64,000 nt of DNA, taken from contig CM077006.1 in the NCBI GenBank assembly GCA_039090855.1, positions 44,587,336 to 44,651,335 of the forward strand, in the 5' to 3' direction. Shown here one piece after another: positions 33,238 to 43,524 of the stretch (its first letter is position 1; each line of letters begins with the position of its first letter). Under the pieces are notes generated by a model. That model saw nothing but the letters and a program-made list of their open reading frames with translations, did no database searches and had not been told where the DNA came from. Both the position numbers and the translations under genes were made by a program. This DNA is from Macrothele yani (Eukaryota; Arthropoda; Arachnida; Araneae; Macrothelidae).

Positions 33238-33410
33238 GCTTATGGATGTTGTTAAATCCCAATAAAATATTAACGAGTTACTCAAAGGCTACTGTATGCC
33301 GATAGATTAGTTATTTGTTTCCCTAGAGTACTTGCTAACCAGAATCATCATGTAATATTTCTCTTTATCAGAGAACATTGCTGAAACAAATTACACATTC
33401 ACCTTTCACG
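33238..33410 (+). repeat. Copy 2 of the SINE-flank duplication
   Basis: GTTGCTTATGGATGTTGTTA through TTACACATTCACCTTTCA parallels 30343-30516 with substitutions. The 12 bp between Tc1 C and the LTR element (32638-32649) is the upstream continuation of this copy. Confidence 0.7.
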
Positions 33411-33415
33411 TATGT

Positions 33416-34334
33416 TTTCTGAATTGTCCATAACAATTCAAGATGCCACAAAAAATACTGCGAAGACTTCTGATCTACCGTGATAGTAATATATGGCTCT
33501 TTTTACGTGAAAGTAGAAAAGGTAAAGAAAAGAATGTACCTGTCATGACTTCCATCTTGATCTGCTTTTTAACATTTATTATGCTTTCCCATATTTCGCA
33601 TAAATAGTGAGCAGAGGCTAAGTTAAATATTTAATATGTAAACGGGGAACAGTAATTTTCAGTAGCTTATATTGCTTAACATTACCAAACTTGTTTAACT
33701 CGCTAAAACGTGTTGGTTGTGATGTTTTTAGAAGTGATAAGAAAGATGTCCTTGCGTGCATGTGAAAAATAAGAAAAAAAAAGGAATTCTTCTGTCCATA
33801 TATTAAAGAAACTTTGGTGTACAAGTGCACTTATGAGGTTAAGAAGCAAATTTTTCTTCCTTTGTGAACCGTTGTCCCATTTCGTGGTGTAGGTGTGCGT
33901 AGAATACGGCAACTGTGTTAATGAAAGAATTCCTTCTTTTCTTCGTAGAATCGCCTCGTGTAGTGTGAAGCACATACAATTGGCGACGTAAAGAATCGGC
34001 GTTTTGATTTACAAAGTAACAATAGCTTGCAGAAGGTGGCGTTTCTGTTTAAACGAAACGAAAACGGTTTGAGTGGAATATCAATTTTTTTTTTTTTTTT
34101 TTTTGTGTGTGTGAAGCCTGATATTTTTTTAATCTATGGAAAAAAATCTGTTTCGTATCAGATACAGTTTGCTGCGACGAAACTTTTGCACACATTTTGG
34201 GTGAAAACCACCAGTGTTTTCGGCCATAAAACGAAGGATATAGGTATACCAGAAATATTTTGTTTTCTCCACACGGGCAATTTAACATTTAAAAGCTTAC
34301 TGGAGTTATGTTGCCAAAGGTCCTCGGCTTGACC
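33416..34334. other. Stretch without recognised gene
   Basis: AT-rich with a T-run at 34085-34104. Open frames are short and match nothing recognised. Confidence 0.5.
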
Positions 34335-35066
34335 ATGGGACGAATTGGCATTAGATCGTTCTATTGTATCAATTGCCCTTTTGGATGAATTGACATTAGA
34401 TCGTACTATTGTATCAATTGCCCCTTTGGACGAATTGACATTAGATCGTACTATTGTAGCACTTGCCCCTTTGGACGAATTAGCATTAGATCGTATTATT
34501 GTTTTAATTGCCCCTTTGGACGAATTGGCATTAGATCGTACTATTGTATCAATTGCCCCTTTGGACGAATTGGCATTAGATCGTACTATTGTATCAATTG
34601 CCCCTTTGGACGAATTGACATTCGATCGTACTATTGTATCAATTGCCTCTTTGGACGAATTGACATTAGATCGTACTATTGTATCAATTGCCTCTTTGGA
34701 CGAATTGACATTAGATCGTACTATTGTAGAACTTGCCCATTTGGACGAATTGGCATTAGATCGTATTATTGTTTTAATTGCCCCTTTGGACGAATTGGCA
34801 TTAGATCGTACTATTGTATCAATTGTCCCTTTGGACGAATTGATATTAGATCGTACTATTGTATCAATTGCCCCTTTGGACGAATTGACATTAGATCGTA
34901 CTATTGTATCAATTGCCTCTTTGTACGAATTGGCATTAGATCGTACTATTGTAGCACTTGCCCCTTTGGACGAATTGGCATTAGATCGTATTATTGTTTT
35001 AATTGCCCCTTTGGACGAATTGGCATTAGATCGTACTATTTTATCAATTGCCCCTTTGGACGAATC
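34335..35066 (+). repeat. 45-bp minisatellite, about 16 units
   Basis: The unit is TTGGACGAATTGGCATTAGA plus TCGTACTATTGTATCAATTG plus CCCCT. Because 45 is a multiple of three and one frame lacks stops, it stays open for 245 codons (15-residue unit LDELALDRTIVSIAP), but that frame has no ATG. Variant units recur in order: a GTAGCACTT or GTAGAACTT unit, then GTTTTAATT, then a GTATCAATT-type unit (TTATCAATT in the last), at units 3-5, 9-11 and 14-16. This gives a higher-order period of five to six units. Confidence 0.92.
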
Positions 35067-35109
35067 CTCGAGGATCGTGTAAATATATCTGAACGGTGTG
35101 GCCTAGTCG

Positions 35110-35335
35110 TTCTTTCTTATTATTGGATGTTTTAACAACCACCGTGAGCAAGTCGATCGGCTGCAAACAGTCGCCTGTCCGTAATTGAGAGCCATTGGTT
35201 CCAGGGAGAGGGGAGAATCAGTGCCATAAAGCAACACAACATCCATGCCACATCGGGATTCGAACCCGGACCCGTCTGGGACGAAGGTCTAGTGGTCCGC
35301 GCGCACCACTTGCTGCCAAAATCCAACCGTGATTC
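35110..35335 (-). mobile_element. SINE family 1, diverged
   Basis: Minus-strand body (CACGGTGGTTGTTAAAAC, ACCAATGGCTCTCAATTACG) and head with B box GGTTCGAATCCCGATG. The A-box region is degraded. It lies directly after the minisatellite. Confidence 0.75.
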
Positions 35336-35469
35336 GGAAGCCACGTGAAACCATTTTTTTTTTTTTTATCGAAGGTTTAAAAATATTATTTAGTTGATCT
35401 GGTGTTACAGATATAGTGACAAGATAAACAGACATAGTTGTACAGTATTGACAGCCAGACGTAGAAAGT

Positions 35470-35692
35470 GTATTCAGTTTACATCAACAATGTATACATA
35501 GCGAACATGGTATACAGTATGCCAAATGATCAAGTAACACAGAGAGAGCCAGTGCTGATAAAGTAACGCATACACATAGCGAACATGGTAGACAGTATGC
35601 CAAATGATCAAGTAACAGAAAGTCAGTGTTGATCAAGTAACACATAGACATAGCGAGCATGGTAGACAGTATGCCAAATGATCAAGTAACCC
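35470..35692 (-). repeat. Three ~75-bp tandem units in the composite 3' end
   Basis: CAGTATGCCAAATGATCAAG occurs at about 35516, 35594 and 35667, each followed by TAACA-type sequence and preceded by TAGCGAACATGGTA or TAGCGAGCATGGTA. Confidence 0.85.
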
Positions 35693-35894
35693 TAGAAAAC
35701 CTTATCCTGGGAGTGAATCATTATAGATATCAACAAAGGCAATAGCTGATATTTATGTTATGCCGAAAAGACAACATGCACAAAATGAGTTGACAAGCAT
35801 TTTAGTACTAAAAAAAAAATATTAATGTGGCGCCACACCAAAAAAAAAAAAAAAAACATTACATACTGACAAGGAGATAATGTATGTGATATTT

Positions 35895-36170
35895 TGTCCT
35901 CAAAGTCTGTCAAAAAGTTCTGTGATACTTTGAGTACAGAGAAAAGTTCAAATAAATAGCGTTGATAAAGCAAAGCTCTGTGACATTTGTTTGTCCTCAC
36001 AGTCCGTCACAAAGGTTCTGCGATAGTTTTTGAGGACAGAAAAGTTCAAATAAATAGTCTTTTGATATCGAAGTCCTGTGATACATTTTGAGTATAAGGA
36101 AAGATTCAAATAGTCTTTATAGAGCAAAGCTCTATATAGTAAAAAGTTCCTTTGAGCTTGAAGGTCAATT
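35895..36170 (-). repeat. Diverged ~100-bp tandem repeats
   Basis: AAAGTTCAAATAAATAG occurs at about 35942 and 36043 and, degraded, near 36103. GTTCTGTGATA-like and GCAAAGCTCT-like phrases recur at the same spacing. Confidence 0.65.
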
Positions 36171-36349
36171 GTAATAACAAAAAAAATGTTTTAACAGTAC
36201 CTGTTGCTAGCAAAGAATACCCGTGTGTGGACATTCTTACTTTGCTGTCAGGGTGACAACGGTACTCTCGAAGCTTCCCGCTTCACAGGCTGAGGTTGCA
36301 GGTCACTGGATCGCCGGGATGTATCAGGATTTCTCGTGGACAAGGCAAG

Positions 36350-36946
36350 TTAACCAGAAGAAGCAGGGTCATCAGGCTGTCGCAAGGAAGTCCCAGGCTG
36401 GAGCGAAGAGGTCCCAGGCTGGAGCAAGGAAGTCCCAGGTTGGCGCAAGGAAGCCCCAGGCTGGCGCAAGGAAGCCCCAGGCTGGCGCAAGGAAGCCCCA
36501 GGCTGGCGCAAGGAAGTCCCAGGCTGGCTTGGAGACGAACCCGGAATCTGGGAAGGGTGAAGATCCGGTCGTTTCTTTGACGGTCGATGAAGCGGTGTAA
36601 AACTAGAAGGGCGCTTCCGTGAACGACGAGGAACGGTGGAGGAAGGTATAGGCTCCGTCCGTCCCGAGCAAAGATTCCAAGGACGAAATCCTGGCGGATG
36701 CAAATGCTGGACTCTATGTCTGGATTGTAGCCCAACACTAGAAGTTGCACTAGGAGACTGTGGAACAGGAGGGGGAAATTCAGGCGACGGATGCTTTGTA
36801 GGTTTAGATGGCACAGATGGCGAAAGAGGACGTTTTTGCCCTACTGCAGATTGATTAAATGTTCCTAAAATAGGCAGCTGCTCAGTAGAAACAGTGCTGA
36901 TCAAGTAATACAGTGATAGCCAGTGCCGAAAGGCAAACACAAACAT
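36350..36946 (-). CDS. Pro/Ser-rich open frame with QPGxSLR repeats (uncertain)
   Basis: 198 codons open on the minus strand from an ATG at 36946, which lies in the SINE-derived head. The middle is basic and Pro/Ser-rich (GQKRPLSPSVPSKPTKHPSP, EFPPPVPQSP, RRSRKRPSSF), which could be nuclear. The C-terminal third is a seven-residue repeat, QPGASLR and variants, about nine copies at 36370-36545 (21-bp DNA unit). No family is recognised. It may be a captured host exon or an element-encoded protein. A chance frame is possible, because the repeat is open on the other strand too. Confidence 0.35.
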   Translation of the reverse strand: MFVFAFRHWLSLYYLISTVSTEQLPILGTFNQSAVGQKRPLSPSVPSKPTKHPSPEFPPPVPQSPSATSSVGLQSRHRVQHLHPPGFRPWNLCSGRTEPIPSSTVPRRSRKRPSSFTPLHRPSKKRPDLHPSQIPGSSPSQPGTSLRQPGASLRQPGASLRQPGASLRQPGTSLLQPGTSSLQPGTSLRQPDDPASSG

Positions 36947-37124
36947 CCATGCCTTACCCAGGATTCGAACCCAGACCCTACCCTGTGAGAATGATCATAA
37001 GCCTTCACTTAGACCATTGCACCACCGGGGTGGCATTGTAAAACCGTTGCTCTCGTTATAAAGACGTCCTTAATAAGAAATTCACATAAAGCCATTTGTC
37101 ACGTTATAGTGAACTCTTCGTGCT

Positions 37125-37330
37125 CCCAACTAGCGCAGTGGTTTAAGCGCTAGCTTCTGACCATTCGTCCGAGATAGGTCCGAGTTCGAATCCCGGTGAG
37201 ACTTGGATGTTGTGTTTGTCTTACGGCCCCGGATCTGTCCCTCTCTGGAACCAGGGTCCCTAAATTAGGGACGGGCACTGCTTATCGACCATCGAGCTGC
37301 TCACGGTAGTCGTTAAACCCCAAACAACAA
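37125..37330 (+). mobile_element. SINE family 1, diverged
   Basis: A-box-like TAGCGCAGTGG, B-box GAGTTCGAATCCCGGTGAG, body TTGGATGTTGTGTTTGTCTT and CCCTAAATTAGGGACGGGC, ending in an A-rich tail. Confidence 0.85.
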
Positions 37331-37635
37331 CAAAAAAAAAAACCCTCTTCGTTATAAAGAAGGCTATCTTTTTCACTCGGGCCCTGTCTATTCTGTAGCG
37401 AAAGTAGCGATCAGTTGGGAATTTACAAGCAACCAGCATTCTAGCGAAATCCAATAGATGCTTGTTCGATTCAAACCGCGATGCAATTTTCGAGTTTTCT
37501 GCAAAGTAAGAAAGTGCATGTGTGAATGTGACGGTCATCTCAGTGCCACACTAAATAACGTGTTTCATCGCCATTTCTTATGACTTCAGAAGTACAGTCT
37601 GTATTTCTTCGTTTTGATTTTCTAGTTGCAACAAC

Positions 37636-39626
37636 CAGAGTTGGAAACGGGTCAAATTTTTGGACCCGGACCCGGCCGTCACATAATTGGACCCGACCCG
37701 GACCGGACCAGGACCTGACCCGGGAAAATCTGCTTTGATCTATAAATTCGAATATATCATCATGATTGTCATATTATTTTCTTCGTGGGGTTGGTAGATT
37801 TTATGGTATCGTGATCATTACTCGTTCTTTCAGATTTGTGTGAGTAGATTGGAGTTTGGGTAAGTGACTCCAGTTCGGTATTTGCTGCCACCAGACCAAG
37901 TTTGTCAGTCCTAGTCAAACTTACTCTGCTTTGTTGCTCCTCAGTGGCATGGTGAAGGATAAATTGAGTTGTGAAGATTCAGAGCTGATCATTGGGTACA
38001 TTGTATAAAAGTTTTATTTACAGCTTAGTGTGAAGTATGATGAAGGTACAATTTAGTTGACATAGACGGTTCTTGATCTCGAGCAAATCAACATCACAGC
38101 ACGATCGGAGTTCATTCAGTTCAGCCCTGCACTATATTTGTGCATACTATGCACAAATGGCATTGAGAATTTATCATTCACTACACAGGAATTCGTTGCT
38201 TTCAAGTATGGAAGATTCTCTCAGGTGGGAGATGTGGCAGACCGCAGTCTCGCATTTAAAATTATATTTAGTAATTACCCGCAGGCAATTTAGCATCTAC
38301 TGGTTCACCTAACCCGCAGGTTGGCCCCTAACTATCTAGTCAGCCGCAGCCGACTAGCTTGTGTAATTATCGAGCGCTCTCATCTCTTGAGCGACGACTA
38401 CCGATCGACTCTCCTGATACCTTTCCAAGCGAGAAGTGTCCCGCACAAGTTCGGTGTAACTTTTTCCCGCTCAAGCTATGCAGCCCGGATCTCGCACGAG
38501 CAATCACGTAAGCGCACGCACAGGGCCATGTGGTAAGCATCTTACACTCCTCCGCCTCTGTCAAGCTATCAACGACTTTCTCTCCAACTCGAAGACCCCC
38601 ATGTTTTTGTGAACTTCTGGCTCAAAGCAGAATTCACCAAGGAAAGAATTTCCTTCCCCTTCTTCTCTCCGTAGGACCCTGGCGCACAATATGGCCGACT
38701 TGCTGATGGTTTTTTTTTTCCTACAGCGCAAAAATGGCATTCCGTCTCCCACTTTAGATTTTCCCCCATTTTTCCTGTACTAAATATTTTCACATCATCA
38801 TCATCTCATCATTATCAATCCACTGCAGGATGAAGGTCTGTCTTGGACCAGTCTTCTCCATCCACGCATCTCCCACGTGGTCTACTTCTGGGTCTTTTCC
38901 TGTCCCTTGGAATACAGTCTAAAATTTCTGTTCATCGGTGGTCCGTTCTCCTGGCAATATGCCCAGCCCATTACCATTTCAGGGATTTTACTCTGATCAT
39001 TATGTCTTCCACTCTTCTCACTTTCCTAATTCACGAGTTTCTCTTCTTATCTTTCCTGGTTACACCAAGAATGCATCTCTCCATGCTCTTTCAGTTGTCT
39101 TTAGTCTTTGTATGTCTTTTCTAGTTAAGGTCTACATCTCTGCTTCCTATGTAAGCACTGGAAGGATGCATTGATTAAACAATTTTATTTCACGACTTAA
39201 TGGCCTATTGCTCTTAAAAATCGTACTATTTCTTCCAAAAGCTCTCCAACCAAATTTTATACACCAATTAATTTCTCTATCAATGTGACCGTCGCTTGAT
39301 ATCTGCTGTCCAAGTTAAATGTCGGAATTGCTTGTCTCCAGCTTTTCCCCATCAACTGATAAATTTTCATTCCTTGTAAAAGCATTGTACATCACTTTTG
39401 TCTTCTGAAAGTTCGTTTTTAATCCCACTTCTTTACTCTTTTCAGCAAGTTCCAGGATCATACTGTGCAACTCTGAAGTATGTTATTTCAAAGGCCTCTG
39501 AAGGGTTCGTTAAAATATATTTTTTCCTATGAAAAAATAAGACGGAAATAAAACTGGGTCAGGAATACCTGCCGACCCGTTTGACTCGCAAGAAATTGTC
39601 GACCCAGTGACCCGTTTCAATTTCTG
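37636..39626. mobile_element. hAT-like element, non-autonomous
   Basis: Ends CAGAGTTGGAAACGGGTC (37636) and, complemented, CAGAAATTGAAACGGGTC (39626) fit the CAGNGNTG-type hAT terminus. Subterminal ACCCG repeats occur on both sides. The flanking 8-mers GCAACAAC (37628-37635) and GTAATAGC (39627-39634) agree at five of eight positions, and all mismatches are transitions. This is compatible with an old 8-bp target duplication. No transposase is recognised inside. A LINE fragment occupies 38785-39482. Confidence 0.6.
38785..39482 (-). pseudogene. RTE-like LINE 3' fragment inside the hAT-like element
   Basis: Same family as 1-1020. The minus strand from 39482 gives the segment around KTKVMYNAF, then the lysine-rich thumb and RCILGVT, and ends with a C-terminal block and a (GAT)n-type tail (complement CATCATCATCATC at 38790). 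It carries many substitutions and stops. Confidence 0.8.
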
Positions 39627-39771
39627 GTAATAGCCATTAGAGGTTCTAGCTACGGTGCAGCAGGTCTTTCGTCGGATATAGGTCTAATGTGTTTTTCGGA
39701 GGCAGTTGCTCTTTTAAATGTTTAGATAAAAGTGTTCCTAAACACGGCTTATTATTGCAGACTCTTAGTTA

Positions 39772-40209
39772 GGTGGTTCCACCTAAAACCTCTGCCTTAT
39801 GTTTCCAATGGTAAAACTTCTTTACATATTTTCTTCGCAATTAATGTATTCCCAAGGATAAAAATTTGCACATCGATAAGACTAACTTTAAGTTAGTTTT
39901 ATTGGTACTTAATATTTACTAAAACATAACCATTATTATATTAAAAATCAATCATTTTTCTTTGAGTAATGTTCAGACCTGTTAACAGATGGCGCGGCCT
40001 GTACATTGATGACGTCAGTAGACAAACAAATGTTGGATTGCTTAGTTATGGTTATGTTTTATCAAGCATTAAGTATCCCATGCTATAACTTAAGGTTAGT
40101 TTTATCGATGTGCAAATTTTCATCCTTGGGAATACATCAATTGCCAAGAAAATATGTAAAGAAATGTTACCATTGGAAACATAAGGCAGAGATTTTAGGT
40201 GGAACCACC
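39772..40209. mobile_element. MITE with ~165-bp inverted repeats
   Basis: Left GGTGGTTCCACCTAAAACC and right GATTTTAGGTGGAACCACC are inverted. The arms continue as complements through TGTTTCCAATGGTAA and TTTGCACATCGATAA for about 165 bp. TTA borders both sides (39769-39771, 40210-40212). There is no gene. A 3-bp TTA duplication would fit the PIF/Harbinger group, but the terminus does not prove it. Confidence 0.75.
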
Positions 40210-40459
40210 TTAAGGCATTATCGTGTTAAATCCGGGTGGTACTCCTGAAGTAGCTACTTACAAATGCATAATACCAGTAAAGTTGGAGCGAGTAGTTTAA
40301 ACGCTAAAATTTAACAACAGATTTATTGATAATTTTGAAAAGTAACCGTACGGAGCGCGGAAAAACGTTAACCACTGCAATATTTAATCGGTAATCCGCT
40401 GTAAAGAGAGGAAAGCATATCCCAATCATGTTTACATGCGCACTTAATTGTTTGAGTAC

Positions 40460-40539
40460 TTGTGATTTCCCATAGAGGGAGTCTATGTTCGATTCCTGGG
40501 GCTAGATGTACATGTTGTGTTTGTCTCTGCGGCGTCTAG
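40460..40539 (+). repeat. SINE family 1 fragment
   Basis: B-box-like GTTCGATTCCTGGGGCTAGA followed by CATGTTGTGTTTGTCTCTGC. The head and 3' part are lost. Confidence 0.5.
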
Positions 40540-40549
40540 TGATTTTGCT

Positions 40550-40763
40550 TTTTTTGATTGAAGGTTTTACGACCGCCGTGAGCAACTCAATGGACTATAA
40601 GCAGTCGCCCGTCCCTAATTTAGGGTCACTGGTTCCAGGGAAGGGAGAGAGCCAGTGCCGTAAGACAAACACAACATCCATGCCTCACCGGGATTCGAAC
40701 CCGGACCCCTTTCGGACGAATGATCAGAGGCCATTGCTTAGACCACTGCGCCATCGGGGCGGC
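40550..40763 (-). mobile_element. SINE family 1
   Basis: A full-length minus copy with good A and B boxes, flanked by TGATTTTGCT (40540-40549) and TGATTTTACT (40764-40773), a 10-bp duplication with one mismatch. Confidence 0.9.
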
Positions 40764-40984
40764 TGATTTTACTTCCTAATGGCCGCCCACAACACGTACA
40801 TTGAATTCATTTCTTTCACACAGATAACGACTTTGTTTGATTATCTCAGTTTAGTGGAAATGAGGAACGGAATCTGTGCCACACAGAACTGTTTTTGTAT
40901 GTCGAATATTCTGTAAATATACACGGAGTGTTAGTTTTGCATTAGGAACATCCCCGTTTTACATATTCGGAACGATAACGAAGT

Positions 40985-41060
40985 TCCACGTGATATCAAC
41001 GTCACGTGCGGGTACTATAAATTGTGCACAGCTATCCTCTGTACGTAATCATTTCAGCAT
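40985..41060 (+). promoter_or_regulatory. Promoter-like cluster: two E-boxes, TATA, initiator
   Basis: CCACGTGATATCAACGTCACGTG (about 40986-41008) places two CACGTG E-boxes in a near palindrome. TACTATAAATTG (TATA-like) follows at about 41013, and about 30 bp further a TCATTTCAGCATTCAGTC stretch contains a TCAGTC initiator. The spacing is right for a pol II core promoter, but no gene is recognised immediately downstream. It may belong to a mobile element. Confidence 0.35.
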
Positions 41061-41426
41061 TCAGTCAAAGGCAATGCATAAGCTCTACCTCTAATTTTTC
41101 ATTGCTGTCACTTTAAAACTATCATATCTGAACATATATTCATTCCTTCTTTCAAGACGGTTGGACCTACGGCGTCAAGTCTTTTCCCCGCATTCCACGA
41201 GCCAGTTGGGTTTGCAAGCTGGCGACTAAATCTTTTGAGGGAATAGTAATCGGAGGAGAATTTTTCAAAGTTATTGAAGTGTGTGCTTCAAAATTTTGAA
41301 CCTTCGGTTCTTGACTGAGTCGTATACGTAATCAGTAAAGGTTCGCCAATAATGGGAAAACGTGGCGACGTAAGGAAATTTGACCCAGATAGTTGGGATC
41401 TAGAGGACAGCTTCCAGTATTTCGGA

Positions 41427-41820
41427 AACAGCCACACTTGTTGGCTGCTCCCGTACTACTGTATCAAGGATGTACCAGGACTGGATTAACCATTCACAGA
41501 CATCCAGCTGAAGGGCTCACATTGGTCAGCCACGCTTGTTGGCTGCTCCCGTACTACTGTATCAAGGGTGTACCAGGACTGGGTTAACCGTGCATAGACA
41601 TCCAGCAGAAGGGCTCACATTGGTCAGCCACACTTGTTGGCTGCTCCCGTGCTACTGTATCAAGGGTGTACCAGGACTGGATTAACCATGGACAGACATC
41701 CAGCAGAAGGGCTCACATTGGTCAGCCACACTTCTTGGCTGCTCTCGTACTACTGTATCAAGGATGTACCAGGACTGGAATAACCATGTACATACATCCA
41801 GGAGAAGGGTTCACATCGGT
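41427..41820 (+). repeat. Four tandem ~98-bp copies of an HTH-coding block
   Basis: TTGGCTGCTCCCGTACTACT (or one-base variants) occurs at about 41440, 41538, 41637 and 41736. Each is followed by GTATCAAGG-TGTACCAGGAC and ends GGGCTCACATTGGTCAG. The unit encodes the DNA-binding VGCSRTTVSR helix of the Tc1 transposase. Confidence 0.92.
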
Positions 41821-42417
41821 CAGCCACGTGTGTCACGACTGGTATCTCAGCAACGACGTACTACAGTCACCCAGCTCACCAGCGGTACAGTTCAACTTAT
41901 TTCCACATGCACTATACCTTGGTTTTGCCTGGGTTCCGCGGCCAGAGGCAAACGAGGGTATGCATGATTACCCCAGTCATCGCAAACAACGCCTTGCATG
42001 GGCCAAGGAACATCGGCAACGGACAGTCGACAGACGGAAGAACATCATCTGGAGTGATAAGTCCCGTTTCCTGCTGTCCCATGCTGATGGCCGGTTTATC
42101 TCCTAGTTGTACAATTGGTGTTCAACAGGCCGGAGGAGGTGGTGTTCTCGTCTGGGAAGTTTTTTTTTTTTTATGTGGAAAGCCCTGTAGGTTCGTTGGT
42201 TATCATCCCACAAACGCTAAATAGTGGACGCTACAGGGACCTGTTAACCAATCATCTCCATCCATGCCTGCAGTAGGTTTACCCTAAGCACAGTGACATC
42301 TTTCAACAAGACAACGCACTATATCATCAGGCTTGGATAAGTACTCAGTGGTTGGGAGAACACGACAACGAATTCTCCACATTGCCTTGGCTCCCAAACT
42401 CCCATGACTGTAACCCA

Positions 42418-42755
42418 CCAAACTATGAACATGCCGTTTTATGCTCGATAAAATGACGAAAATGACATTTAAAAACCTTTAATGATAAGTTAAAACCAAT
42501 TTCATGAGTACTTTCAATCCTACTTTAGGACCATCCTCAGATGAAATGAACACGACCTACAGATCACACAGGTTAATATAACATACACATTGCCAGATTA
42601 CCGTATACGCATGATTTAGGTTCAACACACTATTGACGTAAGCAATTAATGTCTTATGAAATAGAGTCAGGTTTTTAAATGTCATTTTATCGTGCATAAA
42701 ACGGCATGTTCGTAGTTTGGTGATATTCAGCACGATTGGTTTTATGGTGATCGCT
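42418..42755. mobile_element. 338-bp MITE-like insert in Tc1 D
   Basis: Flanked by an exact 8-bp duplication GTAACCCA (42410-42417 and 42756-42763), after which the transposase frame resumes. Inside are inverted copies of CCAAACTATGAACATGCCGT and TTTATGCTCGATAAAATGAC. The left copy is terminal, while the right one ends about 36 bp before the border, so the ends are asymmetric. An 8-bp duplication fits a hAT origin. Confidence 0.8.
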
Positions 42756-43524
42756 GTAACCCAATTGAACATTAGTTAGATATGCTAAAACGGGGTGTGA
42801 GAACTGTTTATCCTCCTCCACGGAATAAGCGTGAACTGACGGAGCTGCTGCAGCGGACATGGGTCAAGTTACTCATGGAGAATGTTCGACACCTTGTAGA
42901 ATCTCTTCCTAGGCGTCTGGGTGCCGCGATTGCGCAGAAAGGTGGACCAACGCGTTATTACGTTGGTATTCCTAATGCAAAGCTAAGTGAACGCAAGTGT
43001 GTTAATTGCTTGAGCATTTCTTGAGCACAATTTTCACGAAAAGCTGTTATTTTAATAACTAAACCACAGACGTAGTATGAGGGTGTATCTAATAAAGTTG
43101 CAACTCAGATAGCCATTCTTGCAAGTACTCCCAGAGCTGCAGATTATGATGCACTTACTATGAAGTGGGATAAAAAATGAACTTACATAAAATTGATACA
43201 CAATGCTTTTACAAGAACTTAAGATTTAGAGTATATAAGACAAGGTTCAACATAAATAATAATTTTAACCATTTACTACATGGAACGTAAATCAAGTGAA
43301 TTAGGTGTATCCCCAGGTCACTTAAGATTTAGAGATTGATAGGGCAAATTTAGGGGTAACTTATACCTAATTCTATCTTGGACAACAGGTATCAAGCGTG
43401 TGTCACAGAGAAGAAAAAATTAGTAGATGTATAAAACTTACATGGAGTGCATTTGAAAGAAACAGTGCAATTTTCGGGAGCAGTTTACCATTATGCCTTA
43501 AAAGAAAAGTGTTCAATTGATGTA

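Larger units (their letters stand above)
35345..37036 (-). mobile_element. Long SINE-headed composite element
   Basis: The minus strand starts with a family-1 tRNA-like head (37036 to about 36925; B box GGTTCGAATCC) and ends in an A tail at 35345-35367. Its 3' part (35370-35700) contains tandem GTTACTTGATCATTTGGCAT units and TGTAACACCAGATCAACTAA, homologous to the 3' part of the SINE variant at 48.70-49.08 kb. The 1.2 kb between head and tail is absent from that SINE. It holds a Pro-rich open frame and 100-bp tandem repeats. Confidence 0.6.
41353..43020 (+). pseudogene. Tc1-like transposase (element D), rearranged
   Basis: Begins ATGGGAAAACGTGGC at 41353. The HTH segment SETATLVGCSRTTVSRMYQD is followed by three more ~98-bp copies of the same block (to 41820). 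Then come KNIIWSDKSRFLLSH (first Asp, with Lys for the usual Glu), GGGVLVWE, FQQDNALYHQ (second Asp, near 42310) and the block LPWLPNSHDCNPIEH (Glu). The last block is split by a 338-bp insert at 42418-42755 and resumes exactly at CNPIEH. The C-terminal end RGVRTVYPPPRNKRELTELL and VESLPRRLGAAIAQKGGPTR is well kept. Stops and the 98-bp amplification destroy the frame. Confidence 0.8.

Noticed and set aside
34345..35082. 245-residue repeat protein on the plus strand
   Set aside because: No ATG in frame. Openness follows from a 45-bp stop-free unit. Reported as a minisatellite.
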